Shown one piece after another: positions 1-7,308 of a stretch of 11,096 nt of DNA. Both the position numbers and the translations under genes were made by a program. The notes beneath the pieces are model-generated. The model saw only the letters and a list, made by a program, of their open reading frames with translations, had not been told where the DNA came from and ran no database searches. Source of the stretch: Gammaproteobacteria bacterium (GTDB lineage: Bacteria; Pseudomonadota; Gammaproteobacteria; Steroidobacterales; Steroidobacteraceae); the NCBI GenBank assembly GCA_005877965.1, contig VBNP01000200.1, positions 1 through 11,096 on the forward strand, in the 5' to 3' direction. The stretch's first letter is position 1, and every line of letters begins with the position of its first letter.

Positions 1-1347
1 CTGGATGGCCTCGATGGTCTGCGGCATCACGCCGTCGTCGGCGGCGACCACCAGCACCACGATGTCGGTGGCCTTGGCGCCGCGCGCCCGCATGGCGGTA
101 AACGCGGCGTGACCGGGGGTATCGAGGAAGGTGATGACGCCCTTGGGGGTCTCGACGTGATAGGCGCCGATGTGCTGGGTGATGCCGCCCGCCTCGCCCG
201 CGGCGACCTTGGTGCGCCGGATGTAATCCAGGAGCGAGGTCTTGCCGTGATCGACATGACCCATGACGGTGACGACCGGCGGGCGCGGCGCCACCTCCGC
301 CTCGGCCTGCGCGCCCTGCAGGTCCTGCTCGATCTGGTCCTCCTTGAGGACCTTGGGCGTGTGACCCATCTCCTCGACCACCAGCACCGCGGTGTCCTGG
401 TCGATCGGCTGATTGATGGTGGCCATCACGCCCATGTTCATCAGCGCCTTGATGACCTCGTTGGCCTTGACGGCCATCTTCTGCGCGAGCTCCGCCACCG
501 TTACCGTCTCACCGATGCCGACCTCGTGCACCACCGGCGCGGTCGGCATCTCGAATCCATGCCGTCCTTCGGCGGACGCCGGCACCGGCCGCGCCTTGGC
601 GCGGCGCTTCTTCTTGTAGCGCGAGCTGACGTCCCCGGTGACGTGCAGCTCCTGGCGGCCATAGCGCGTGTGCTGCTTGTCGTCCGCCACCGGTGCGGCG
701 ACCGCGGCGGCAGCCGGGCGTTCGCGTGGCGCCGCCGGCGGCGGGGTGAGCGCCTGCGGCCGCTCACGCTCGCCGACCCGCTCGTGCTCCTCGCGTTCGC
801 GGGTGGTGCGGCGCGCCTCGTCGTCGCGGCTGCGCTGTTCGGCCACGCGGCGCGCGTCCTCCTGGGCGCGGCGGCGCGCATCCTCCTCCTCGACGCGGCG
901 GCGGTTCTCCGCCTCGAGCCGCTCGCGCTCGCGGCGCTCGGCTTCGGCGCGCTCGCTCTCCGCGCGCGCCGCCGCTTCGGCTTCCTGTCGGCGGTGGTCG
1001 AGCTCGTCCTGCTGGGCGCGCGCCTGCTCCTCGAGCACGTCGCGCTTGATGTAGGTGCGCTTGCGGCGCACTTCGACATTGACGGTGCGCGCGCGCCCCT
1101 GCACGCTGGCGAGCTTCAGCTCGCTCTGGGTCTTGCGCCTGAGGGTGATCTTGCGCGGCGCGCCGTCGCTGTCGGCGTCGCTCCCGTGGCTGCGGCGCAG
1201 GTGCGTGAGCAGCTCGAGTTTGGCGTCGTCGCTGATGCGCGCGTCCGGACCGGACACCTTGATGCCCGCCTGGTCGAGCTGCACCAGCAGCCGGTCGACC
1301 GGGACCTTGAGAACCTCGGCAAACTGGGAAACGCTCACTTCGGCCAT
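1..1347 (-). CDS. infB: Translation initiation factor IF-2, N-terminal 449 residues (3' end beyond window)
   Basis: IF-2 is the GTPase that brings formylmethionyl-tRNA to the 30S subunit and promotes subunit joining. The frame is open from the ATG at 1347 to the window edge. It opens with an IF2_N-type domain (MAEVSVSQFAEVLKVPVDRL), followed by a basic stretch and a long Arg/Glu/Ala-rich charged helical region (about residues 95-195). A second IF2_N domain lies near 270-335 (GETVTVAELAQKM). The G domain starts near 355: the G1 P-loop GHVDHGKT is at 363-370 and the G3 motif DTPGH at 409-413. The G4 NKxD motif and the C-terminal domains lie outside the window. A GAGGG ribosome site sits 9 nt before the ATG. 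The gene is last of the three visible operon genes, 26 bp after nusA. The long linker between the two IF2_N domains is usual for proteobacterial IF-2. Identification is secure. Confidence 0.97.
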   Translation of the reverse strand, partial: MAEVSVSQFAEVLKVPVDRLLVQLDQAGIKVSGPDARISDDAKLELLTHLRRSHGSDADSDGAPRKITLRRKTQSELKLASVQGRARTVNVEVRRKRTYIKRDVLEEQARAQQDELDHRRQEAEAAARAESERAEAERRERERLEAENRRRVEEEDARRRAQEDARRVAEQRSRDDEARRTTREREEHERVGERERPQALTPPPAAPRERPAAAAVAAPVADDKQHTRYGRQELHVTGDVSSRYKKKRRAKARPVPASAEGRHGFEMPTAPVVHEVGIGETVTVAELAQKMAVKANEVIKALMNMGVMATINQPIDQDTAVLVVEEMGHTPKVLKEDQIEQDLQGAQAEAEVAPRPPVVTVMGHVDHGKTSLLDYIRRTKVAAGEAGGITQHIGAYHVETPKGVITFLDTPGHAAFTAMRARGAKATDIVVLVVAADDGVMPQTIEAIQ

Positions 1348-1373
1348 ACGCTTGAACCCTCGTCCCGTTTCTG

Positions 1374-2870
1374 TCAGTTACCCGCCTCGAACCACGGCGC
1401 GCGCGCCGTCATGATGAGCGTGGCCGCCTTGTCGGCGGCGAGCCCTTCGATGTCGGCCAGCTCATCCACCGACTGCTCGGCGAGATCCTCGCGGGTCCGC
1501 ACGCCGCGCCGCGCCAGCGTCAGCGCCAGGTCCGGGCTCATGCCCTCGAGCAGCAGCAGGTCATCCGCCGGCATCGACTGATCGAGCGTCTCCTCGCTGG
1601 CGATCGCCTGCGTGAGCAGCACGTCGCGCGCGCGGTTGCGCAGCTCCTTGACGATGTCCGCGTCGAACTCCTCGATGGCGGCGAGCTCCGCCTGCGGCAC
1701 GTAGGCGATCTCCTCGATGGTGGAGAAACCCTCCTGCGCCAGAATGGTCGCCACGTCCTCATCGACATCGAGCTGCTTCATGAAGTTCTGCACCAGCTCC
1801 TTGGCCTCGGTCTCGCTCTTCACCTCGGCGTCGGATTCGGTCATCACGTTCAGATCCCACCCCGTGAGCTGGCTCGCGAGGCGGATGTTCTGGCCTCCGC
1901 GGCCGATGGCCTGCGAGAGCTTCTCCTCGGACACGGCGATGTCCATGCTGTGCGAGTCCTCGTCCACGACGATGGACATGACCTCGGCGGGGGACATGGC
2001 GTTGATCACGAACTGCGCCGGGTTATCGACGTACGGGATGATGTCGACGCGTTCGCCCGCGATCTCGTTGGAGACCGCCTGCACGCGCGAGCCGCGCATG
2101 CCGACGCAGGCGCCGACCGGATCGATGCGCGGGTCGTTGCTCTTCACCGCGATCTTGGCGCGCACGCCCGGATCGCGCGCCGCGCCCAGGATCTGGATGA
2201 GCCCCTGCCCGACCTCCGGCACCTCGAGCTTGAAGAGCTCGATGAGGAACTCAGGCGCGGTGCGCGTGAGGAACAGCTGCGGGCCGCGCGGCTCGGAGCG
2301 CACTTCCTTGAGGAAGGCCTTGATGCGGTCCTGGGGCTTGGCCTGCTCGCGCGGGATCATGTCGGTGCGCGGTACGAACCCTTCCGCGTTGCCGCCCAGA
2401 TCGATGTAAATGCCGTTACGGTCGACGCGCTTCACCACCCCGCTCACCAGCGTCCCCACGCGCTCGCGGTAAGCGTCGACGACCTGGGCGCGCTCGGCTT
2501 CGCGCACCTTCTGCACGATCACCTGCTTGGCCTGCTGGGCCGCGATGCGCCCGAAGGCCACCGATTCGACCGGCTGTTCGACGTAGCCGCCCACCTGCGC
2601 CTGCGGGTCGAGCTCCACAGCATCCTCGAGGCGCAGCTCGTGCTCCGGGACCTCGAGCTCCTTGGAGTCGTCGGCGAACACCTTCCAGCGCCGGAAGGTG
2701 TCGTAGTCGCCGCTCTTGCGGTCGATCGACACGCGCGCGTCCCACTCCTCGCCGTGCTTCTTGCGGGTCGCGGACGCGAGCGCGGCTTCGAGTGCCTCGA
2801 AGATCACTTCCTTGTCGACGCCCTTCTCGTTGGACACGGCATCGACCACCATCAGAATTTCTTTGTTCAC
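1374..2870 (-). CDS. nusA: Transcription termination/antitermination factor NusA
   Basis: NusA binds RNA polymerase and nascent RNA, promotes pausing and intrinsic termination, and takes part in antitermination complexes. The 498 residues match the usual proteobacterial length. Domains in order: the N-terminal polymerase-binding domain (1 to about 130, opening MNKEILMVVDAVSNEKGVDK); an S1 domain (about 136-200, GTLVSGVVKRVDRNGIYIDL); KH1 with DPVGACVGMRGSRVQAV at 250-266; KH2 with AIGRGGQNIRLAS at 321-333; and two C-terminal acidic repeat (AR) modules at about 365-425 and 440-498. Two AR modules are typical of gammaproteobacterial NusA. The start is GTG at 2870, with AGAGGT about 10 nt upstream; this start gives the canonical MNKEIL N-terminus. 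It lies 15 bp after rimP and 26 bp before infB, so the three are surely co-transcribed. Confidence 0.98.
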   Translation of the reverse strand: MNKEILMVVDAVSNEKGVDKEVIFEALEAALASATRKKHGEEWDARVSIDRKSGDYDTFRRWKVFADDSKELEVPEHELRLEDAVELDPQAQVGGYVEQPVESVAFGRIAAQQAKQVIVQKVREAERAQVVDAYRERVGTLVSGVVKRVDRNGIYIDLGGNAEGFVPRTDMIPREQAKPQDRIKAFLKEVRSEPRGPQLFLTRTAPEFLIELFKLEVPEVGQGLIQILGAARDPGVRAKIAVKSNDPRIDPVGACVGMRGSRVQAVSNEIAGERVDIIPYVDNPAQFVINAMSPAEVMSIVVDEDSHSMDIAVSEEKLSQAIGRGGQNIRLASQLTGWDLNVMTESDAEVKSETEAKELVQNFMKQLDVDEDVATILAQEGFSTIEEIAYVPQAELAAIEEFDADIVKELRNRARDVLLTQAIASEETLDQSMPADDLLLLEGMSPDLALTLARRGVRTREDLAEQSVDELADIEGLAADKAATLIMTARAPWFEAGN

Positions 2871-2885
2871 TGTCGCGCGTACCTC

Positions 2886-3332
2886 TTAAGACGCCAGCCT
2901 CGCCGTGCCGATCTCCCCGAACGCCACCGCCACGTGCTCCCGGTCGACCTCGAGCGCGATGCCGGTATCATCAACCGTCAGGAGCTTGCCGGTGTAGCGC
3001 CGGCGCCCGGCGCGCGGCTCGCGCAACTCCACGAACACCCGCGAGCCGACGAAGCGCCCGAAGTGCGCCCGGGTGCGCAGCAGCCGGTCAAAGCCCGGCG
3101 ACGACACCTCGAGGGTGTAGCCGCACGGGATCGGGTCCTCGACGTCGAGGAGCGAGGCAACCTCGCGGCTCACCCGCTCACAGTCCTGCAGGCTCACGCC
3201 CGCGGGCGCGTCGATAAAGAGCCGCAGCACCGCGCGCGCGTGACCGGAAGCGTACTGGAGCTCCACCAGCTCGACGCCCAGCCGCCCGAGCAGCGGCTCG
3301 ATCAGTGCGCTCAACCGCTCCCGCAAGATCAC
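2886..3332 (-). CDS. rimP: Ribosome maturation factor RimP
   Basis: RimP is a small cytoplasmic factor needed for maturation of the 30S subunit. From the chosen start the product is 148 residues, the normal family size of about 150. The N-terminal alpha/beta domain is followed by the family signature YTLEVSSPGFDR at residues 72-83, then a C-terminal SH3-like beta domain (about 90-148). The frame stays open upstream to an ATG at 3434, but that extension would translate straight through two terminator hairpins and has no family resemblance. The GTG at 3332 has an AGAGG Shine-Dalgarno 8 nt away; another GTG at 3338 has only 2 nt of spacing. I therefore prefer GTG 3332. It is the first gene of the rimP-nusA-infB operon. 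Confidence 0.93.
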   Translation of the reverse strand: MILRERLSALIEPLLGRLGVELVELQYASGHARAVLRLFIDAPAGVSLQDCERVSREVASLLDVEDPIPCGYTLEVSSPGFDRLLRTRAHFGRFVGSRVFVELREPRAGRRRYTGKLLTVDDTGIALEVDREHVAVAFGEIGTARLAS

Positions 3333-3370
3333 CGTCACGGCCTCTTTCGCGGCCCGCAGGCCCGCTCGCC

Positions 3371-3395
3371 AAACAAAAATGGGCCTCAAGGCCCA
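3371..3395 (-). terminator. Intrinsic terminator 2 in the rimP leader
   Basis: Read on the minus strand, TGGGCC-TTGA-GGCCCA (3395 to 3380) forms a perfect 6 bp stem with a tetraloop. It is followed at once by ATTTTTGTTT (3380-3371). The U-tract lies only on the minus-strand side, so it terminates RNA heading toward rimP. Its end is about 40 nt before the rimP start codon, leaving little room for another promoter. Confidence 0.8.
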
Positions 3396-3396
3396 C

Positions 3397-3426
3397 CAAA
3401 AAACAAAAAGCCCCGCGGGGGGCTTT
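3397..3426 (-). terminator. Intrinsic terminator 1 in the rimP leader
   Basis: On the minus strand, AAAGCCCC-CCGC-GGGGCTTT (3426 to 3407) forms an 8 bp stem with a 4 nt loop, followed by TTGTTTTTT. This is a strong canonical rho-independent terminator pointing toward rimP. It lies immediately before the second hairpin, so the two act in tandem. Confidence 0.85.
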
Positions 3427-3524
3427 CCGATCACACCTCTCTCGGGGGCGCCACGCGTCGAACCTACGCCCGCGCGACACCAGCCACCCGTCCCCGCCCG
3501 GCCTGCAGCCCGTGGGGGGCGCGC

Positions 3525-3553
3525 ATTCTACCGGAACCGGGGCGGCCAGGGAA
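3525..3553 (-). promoter_or_regulatory. Candidate promoter for the rimP-nusA-infB leader
   Basis: On the minus strand TAGAAT (3530-3525) matches the -10 consensus TATAAT at five of six positions. It is followed by a GC-rich discriminator (GCGCGCC), as at growth-rate-controlled promoters. At 17 bp spacing the -35 would be TTCCCT (3553-3548), a weak match to TTGACA. Transcription would start near 3518 and run through both terminators before rimP. The assignment rests mainly on the -10 and on its position. Confidence 0.4.
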
Positions 3554-3611
3554 CAGCAGGATGGAAGCGGCCCCGCTCCGCCGCGCGCGCGCCTGGCGTC
3601 TCCACCCTGGA

Positions 3612-3625
3612 CCTGTATAGACAAC
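3612..3625. promoter_or_regulatory. Probable HutC operator overlapping the hut promoter
   Basis: CCTGTATAGACAAC contains the imperfect palindrome TGTA-TA-GACA (3614-3623), one base from TGTATATACA. From memory, HutC-type GntR regulators bind a TGTA-N2-TACA core with CTTG/CAAG flanks; 11 of 14 positions match that extended form. It lies about 57 bp before the hutC start. TATAGA inside it could serve as a -10, with a poor -35 (CTGGCG) 17 bp upstream, so bound HutC would block polymerase. Operator identity is an inference. Confidence 0.6.
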
Positions 3626-3681
3626 TAGCTCCCCCGGTGCCACCCTAGCGCCCCTACGAGGATCCCCGCCAGGGCGCTACC

Positions 3682-4398
3682 GTGTCGTTACCGCAGGCCG
3701 CCGCGCGCTACCTTCAGGTGAAGGACTTCATTCTCGAGCGGATCGCGGGCGGGACGCTGCGCGCCGGCGAGCGGGTGCCGTCCGAGAACGAGCTCACACG
3801 TACGCTGACCGTCTCGCGCATGACCGCGAACCGCGCGCTGCGCGAGCTCGCCGCCGATGGGGTGCTGGTGCGGGTGGCGGGCGTCGGCACCTTCGTCGCC
3901 GAGCAGCGTGTGCATGCCCATCCGCTCGAGGTGCGCAACATCGCCGATGAGATCCGCTCGCGCGGCCACGAGTATCGCGTCAAGGTCCTCGCCCTCGAGT
4001 CGGTAAGCGCCTCGCGCGAGCTCGCCGAGCGCTGCGGGGTCAAGATGGGCGCGCAGCTCGATTACTCGCTCCTCACCCACTTCGCAGACGCCGCGCCGCT
4101 GCAGGTCGAGGAGCGCTACGTCAACCCGCAGGTCGCGCCCGGCTACCTGCGCAACGATTTCTCCCGCACCACGCCCCACGAGTTCCTGATCCGCGTGGCG
4201 CCGCTGCAGCGCGCCGAGCACATCGTGCGCGCGCTGGTGCCGGAGCGGCGCATACGGCGCCTGCTGAGGCTCGAGCCCGGCGAGGCCTGCCTGCTCATCA
4301 TGCGCCGCACCTTCTCCCACGGGCGCATCGCCAGCGTCGCCGACCTTTATCATCCTGGTTCCCGCTACGAGCTGGCCGCGAACTGCCAGCCGAGGTAA
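3682..4398 (+). CDS. hutC: Histidine utilization repressor HutC (GntR family)
   Basis: HutC represses the hut operon and is released by urocanate, the first pathway intermediate. The 238-residue protein has an N-terminal GntR winged helix-turn-helix (about 8-75, with LQVKDFILERIAGG, PSENEL at 33-38, the recognition region VSRMTANRALREL and wing residues GVGTFVAE). A C-terminal UTRA ligand-binding domain spans about 95-235 and includes the HutC-typical ERYVNP at 144-149. The start is GTG at 3682, with AGGG about 9 nt upstream; it gives the usual HutC N-terminus. The operator-like palindrome upstream suggests autorepression. The stop lies 4 bp before hutU, so it is the first gene of the operon. 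A histidine-specific role rather than another UTRA ligand is inferred from the adjoining hut genes. Confidence 0.95.
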   Translation: MSLPQAAARYLQVKDFILERIAGGTLRAGERVPSENELTRTLTVSRMTANRALRELAADGVLVRVAGVGTFVAEQRVHAHPLEVRNIADEIRSRGHEYRVKVLALESVSASRELAERCGVKMGAQLDYSLLTHFADAAPLQVEERYVNPQVAPGYLRNDFSRTTPHEFLIRVAPLQRAEHIVRALVPERRIRRLLRLEPGEACLLIMRRTFSHGRIASVADLYHPGSRYELAANCQPR

Positions 4399-4402
4399 CA
4401 CC

Positions 4403-6073
4403 ATGTCCGAGCCGGCCCCCCGCCCGCCGCTGCGCGCCCCGCGCGGATCGACCTTGAGCTGCCGCAGCTGGCTGAGCGAGGCGGCGCTGCGCATGCTGAT
4501 GAACAACCTGGATCCGGAGGTCGCCGAGCGGCCTCAGGACCTGGTGGTCTACGGCGGTATCGGCAAGGCGGCCCGCAACTGGCAGTGCTTCGAGCAGATC
4601 GTGGCCGCGCTGCGCGCCCTGAAGGACGATGAGACGCTGCTGATCCAGTCGGGGAAGCCCGTCGGGGTGTTCCGCACCCACGCGGATGCGCCGCGCGTGC
4701 TGCTCGCCAACTCCAACCTGGTGGCGCGCTGGGCCGACTGGGAGCACTTCAACGCGCTCGACCGCAAGGGACTGATGATGTTCGGCCAGATGACGGCGGG
4801 CTCGTGGATCTACATCGGCAGCCAGGGCATCGTGCAGGGGACCTACGAGACCTTCGTGGAGATGGGCCGCCAGCACTTCGGCGGCAACCTCGCCGGCAAG
4901 TGGATCCTCACCGCGGGCCTGGGCGGCATGGGGGGCGCGCAGCCGCTCGCCGCCACCATGGCGGGAGCCTCGATGCTCGCGGTGGAGTGCCGCCCGGAGC
5001 GCATCGCGAAACGCCTGCAGACCCGCTATCTCGACATCCAGGCCGGGAGCCTGGATGAGGCTCTGGAGAGCCTCGCGCGTGCGCAGCGCACCGGCAAGCC
5101 GGTGTCGGTGGGCCTGCTCGGCAACGCCTGCGAAGTGCTGCCCGAGCTGCTGCGTCGCGGCGTGCGGCCCGATGCGGTGACGGATCAGACCTCGGCGCAC
5201 GATCCGGTCAACGGTTATCTGCCCGAGGGCTGGACGCTCGATAAGTGGGACCGGCTGCGCGTCGAGAACCCGGCGCAGGTGGCGCAGGAGGCGCGCGCCT
5301 CGATGGCGCGCCACGTCGAGGCGATGCTCGCCTTCCAGAAGCTGAAGATCCCGGTGTTCGATTACGGCAACAATCTGCGCCAGGTGGCGTTCGACGCCGG
5401 CGTCAAGGAGGCGTTCGCCTTTCCGGGCTTCGTGCCCGCGTACGTGCGGCCGCTGTTCTGCCGCGGTCTGGGGCCGTTTCGCTGGGCGGCGCTGTCGGGC
5501 GACCCGCAGGATATATACCGCACCGACGCGAAGGTCAGGGAACTGCTGCCGGATGATGCGCACCTGCACCAGTGGCTCACCCTGGCGCGCGAGCGCATCC
5601 AGTTCCAGGGACTGCCGGCGCGCATCTGCTGGGTGGGCCTGGGTGACCGGCACCGACTCGGGCTCGCGTTCAACGAGATGGTGGCGGCGGGTGAGCTCAA
5701 GGCGCCGATCGTCATCGGCCGCGATCACCTGGATTCCGGCTCGGTCGCCAGCCCCAACCGCGAAACCGAAGCGATGCGCGACGGCTCCGATGCCGTGGCG
5801 GACTGGCCGCTGCTGAATGCACTGCTCAACACCGCCAGCGGCGCGACCTGGGTGTCGATCCATCACGGCGGCGGTGTCGGCATCGGCTACTCGCAGCACG
5901 CCGGCGTCGTCATCGTGTGCGACGGCACGCCCGCCGCCGCGCGCCGCATCGAGCGCGTGCTGTGGAACGACCCGGCGAGCGGGGTCATGCGCCATGCGGA
6001 CGCCGGCTACGAGAGCGCGATCGAGTGTGCCCGCGCCCGGCACCTCAACCTGCCGTTCCTGCCTGAGCGGTAA
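4403..6073 (+). CDS. hutU: Urocanate hydratase (urocanase)
   Basis: HutU hydrates urocanate to 4-imidazolone-5-propionate, using tightly bound NAD+ as an electrophile. The 556 residues match the family. Visible motifs are RMLMNNLDPEVAE (30-42), VVYGGIGKAARNW (48-60), SGKPVGVFRTH (83-93), the dinucleotide-binding GLGGMGGAQPLA (172-183), TDQTSAHDP (260-268), FQGLPARICWVGLGD with C409 at the position of the essential cysteine (Cys410 in Pseudomonas putida), GRDHLDSGSV (439-448) and SIHHGGGVG (485-493). No key residue is missing. The ATG lies 4 bp after the hutC stop; the GAGG just before that stop (4392-4395) serves as ribosome site, so translation of the two is probably coupled. It is a cytoplasmic enzyme. 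Confidence 0.98.
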   Translation: MSEPAPRPPLRAPRGSTLSCRSWLSEAALRMLMNNLDPEVAERPQDLVVYGGIGKAARNWQCFEQIVAALRALKDDETLLIQSGKPVGVFRTHADAPRVLLANSNLVARWADWEHFNALDRKGLMMFGQMTAGSWIYIGSQGIVQGTYETFVEMGRQHFGGNLAGKWILTAGLGGMGGAQPLAATMAGASMLAVECRPERIAKRLQTRYLDIQAGSLDEALESLARAQRTGKPVSVGLLGNACEVLPELLRRGVRPDAVTDQTSAHDPVNGYLPEGWTLDKWDRLRVENPAQVAQEARASMARHVEAMLAFQKLKIPVFDYGNNLRQVAFDAGVKEAFAFPGFVPAYVRPLFCRGLGPFRWAALSGDPQDIYRTDAKVRELLPDDAHLHQWLTLARERIQFQGLPARICWVGLGDRHRLGLAFNEMVAAGELKAPIVIGRDHLDSGSVASPNRETEAMRDGSDAVADWPLLNALLNTASGATWVSIHHGGGVGIGYSQHAGVVIVCDGTPAAARRIERVLWNDPASGVMRHADAGYESAIECARARHLNLPFLPER

Positions 6074-6081
6074 GGGCGCGC

Positions 6082-7308
6082 ATGTCCGAACCGCTCAAGC
6101 TGTGGCGCAACGCGCGGCTCGTCACCTGTGACGCAGCCGCGGGCGTCATCGCGCGCGGTGCGCTCACGACCCGCGCCGGGCGCATCGAGTGGGTGGGAGA
6201 GGAAGCGGCGCTGCCGGCGGGTGCGGCGGATGAGGTACATGATCTGACCGGCGCCTGGGTCACACCCGGGCTGATCGACTGTCACACCCACCTGGTGTTC
6301 GCCGGCACCCGCGCCAGCGAGTACGCCGAGCGCCTGCGCGGGCGTTCGTACGAGGACATCGCGCGCGCCGGCGGCGGCATTCTCGCCACCGTGCGCGCGG
6401 TGCGTGCGGCGAGCGAGGAGCAACTGTTCGACGAGAGCGCACCGAGGCTGGCGGCACTGCTCAGCGAGGGTGTCACCACCGTGGAGATCAAATCCGGCTA
6501 CGGTCTGTCGCTGGCGGATGAAGCGAAGATGCTGCGCGTGGCGCGCCACCTGGGACGCGCGTTTCCGGTGACCGTGCGCACGACGCTGCTCGCCGCCCAT
6601 ACGCTGCCGCCGGAATACCGCGGTCGCGCCGATGAGTACATCGAGGCCATCGCGCGCGAGTGGCTGCCGCAGTTGTGCGCGCAGGGACTCATCGACGCGG
6701 TCGACATATTCTGCGAGAGCATCGCCTTCAGCGTCGCGCAGGCCGAGCGGCTGTTCGCGGCGGCGCGCGCGCAGGGGCTCCCGGTCAAGATGCACGCCGA
6801 GCAGCTCAGCAACCTCGGCGGCACGCTCATGGCCGCCCGCCAGGGCGCCCTGTCGTGCGATCATCTGGAGTACGCGGGTGAGGCGGAGGCTGCCGCGCTC
6901 GCCCGCGCCGGCACCGTGGCGGTGCTGTTGCCGGTGGCCTTCTACTGCCTCGGCGCTGAGCGCCAGCCGCCGGTTGCGGCGCTGCGCGCGCACCGGGCGA
7001 TGCTTGCCATCGCGAGCGATTGCAATCCCGGCTCCGCGCCCGGGGCATCGCTGCTCACCGCGATGAGCATGGCGACCCGGCTGTTCGGGCTGACGGCGGA
7101 GGAAGCGCTGCTGGGCGTGACGCGGCACGCGGCGCGCGCGCTCGGGCTGCAGGGCGAGCGCGGCACGCTCGCCCCGGGCCAGGTGGCCGATTTCGTGGTG
7201 TGGAACCTGCGCTCCATCGAGGAGCTCGGTTACTGGATTGGCTTTAACCCGCGCCGGACCGTGGTCCGCGCGGCAGAGGTCCTGCGATGGCCGAACCCGA
7301 TTCTCTGA
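6082..7308 (+). CDS. hutI: Imidazolonepropionase
   Basis: HutI opens the ring of 4-imidazolone-5-propionate to give N-formimino-L-glutamate. It is a metal-dependent amidohydrolase of 408 residues, normal for the family. The metal ligands are visible: HTH at 68-70, HAEQLSNLGGT with H238, and D313 in ASDCNPGSAPG. Other family motifs are FAGTRASEY (73-81), ARAGGGIL (94-101), EIKSGYGL (135-142), AAHTLPPEY (171-179) and CDHLEYAG (259-266). The ATG has AAGGG 5 nt upstream and follows hutU by 8 bp. The 3' end overlaps hutH by 22 bp. No hutG or hutF for the next step is present in this window. Confidence 0.97.
   Translation: MSEPLKLWRNARLVTCDAAAGVIARGALTTRAGRIEWVGEEAALPAGAADEVHDLTGAWVTPGLIDCHTHLVFAGTRASEYAERLRGRSYEDIARAGGGILATVRAVRAASEEQLFDESAPRLAALLSEGVTTVEIKSGYGLSLADEAKMLRVARHLGRAFPVTVRTTLLAAHTLPPEYRGRADEYIEAIAREWLPQLCAQGLIDAVDIFCESIAFSVAQAERLFAAARAQGLPVKMHAEQLSNLGGTLMAARQGALSCDHLEYAGEAEAAALARAGTVAVLLPVAFYCLGAERQPPVAALRAHRAMLAIASDCNPGSAPGASLLTAMSMATRLFGLTAEEALLGVTRHAARALGLQGERGTLAPGQVADFVVWNLRSIEELGYWIGFNPRRTVVRAAEVLRWPNPIL

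Larger units (their letters stand above)
3333..3681. other. Divergent intergenic region between rimP and hutC
   Basis: This 349 bp region has no convincing gene. From the rimP side it holds the rimP ribosome site, two tandem minus-strand terminators, about 100 nt of GC-rich leader with no recognised RNA family, a weak minus-strand promoter candidate and, near the hutC end, a HutC-type operator. The leader contains GGTTCGA, which recalls a tRNA T-loop. The flanking bases do not form a T-stem and no acceptor stem, anticodon arm or CCA end can be built, so no tRNA is called. The 3629-3681 stretch is the hutC untranslated leader. Confidence 0.7.

Noticed and set aside
700..1060. Repetitive-looking GC-rich sequence within infB, considered as a tandem repeat.
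   Set aside because: It encodes the charged Arg/Glu/Ala helical linker of IF-2; the similarity reflects codon and residue bias with no fixed repeat unit.
109..1581. A 490-codon plus-strand open frame across infB and the end of nusA.
   Set aside because: It is antisense to two conserved genes and spans their boundary; its product looks like a GC-rich shadow with Leu/Arg/His/Ala bias.
3333..3434. An N-terminal extension of RimP from an ATG at 3434.
   Set aside because: The added 34 residues are encoded by terminator hairpins and U-tracts, and the family-length start with a well-spaced Shine-Dalgarno is at 3332.
3440..3518. A tRNA gene on the minus strand, suggested by GGTTCGA and by the E. 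coli metY precedent.
   Set aside because: The T-stem bases beside TTCGACG do not pair, and no acceptor stem, anticodon arm or CCA end can be assembled.
1950..3620. A 556-codon plus-strand open frame opposite nusA and rimP, running into the intergenic region.
   Set aside because: It is a shadow of nusA and rimP and reads through two terminator hairpins; it has no recognisable domain.
4298..6043. A 581-codon open frame on the minus strand opposite hutU and the 3' end of hutC.
   Set aside because: It is the complement of a clearly conserved gene, is rich in His, Arg and Ala as GC-rich shadow frames are, and shows no known domain or ribosome site.
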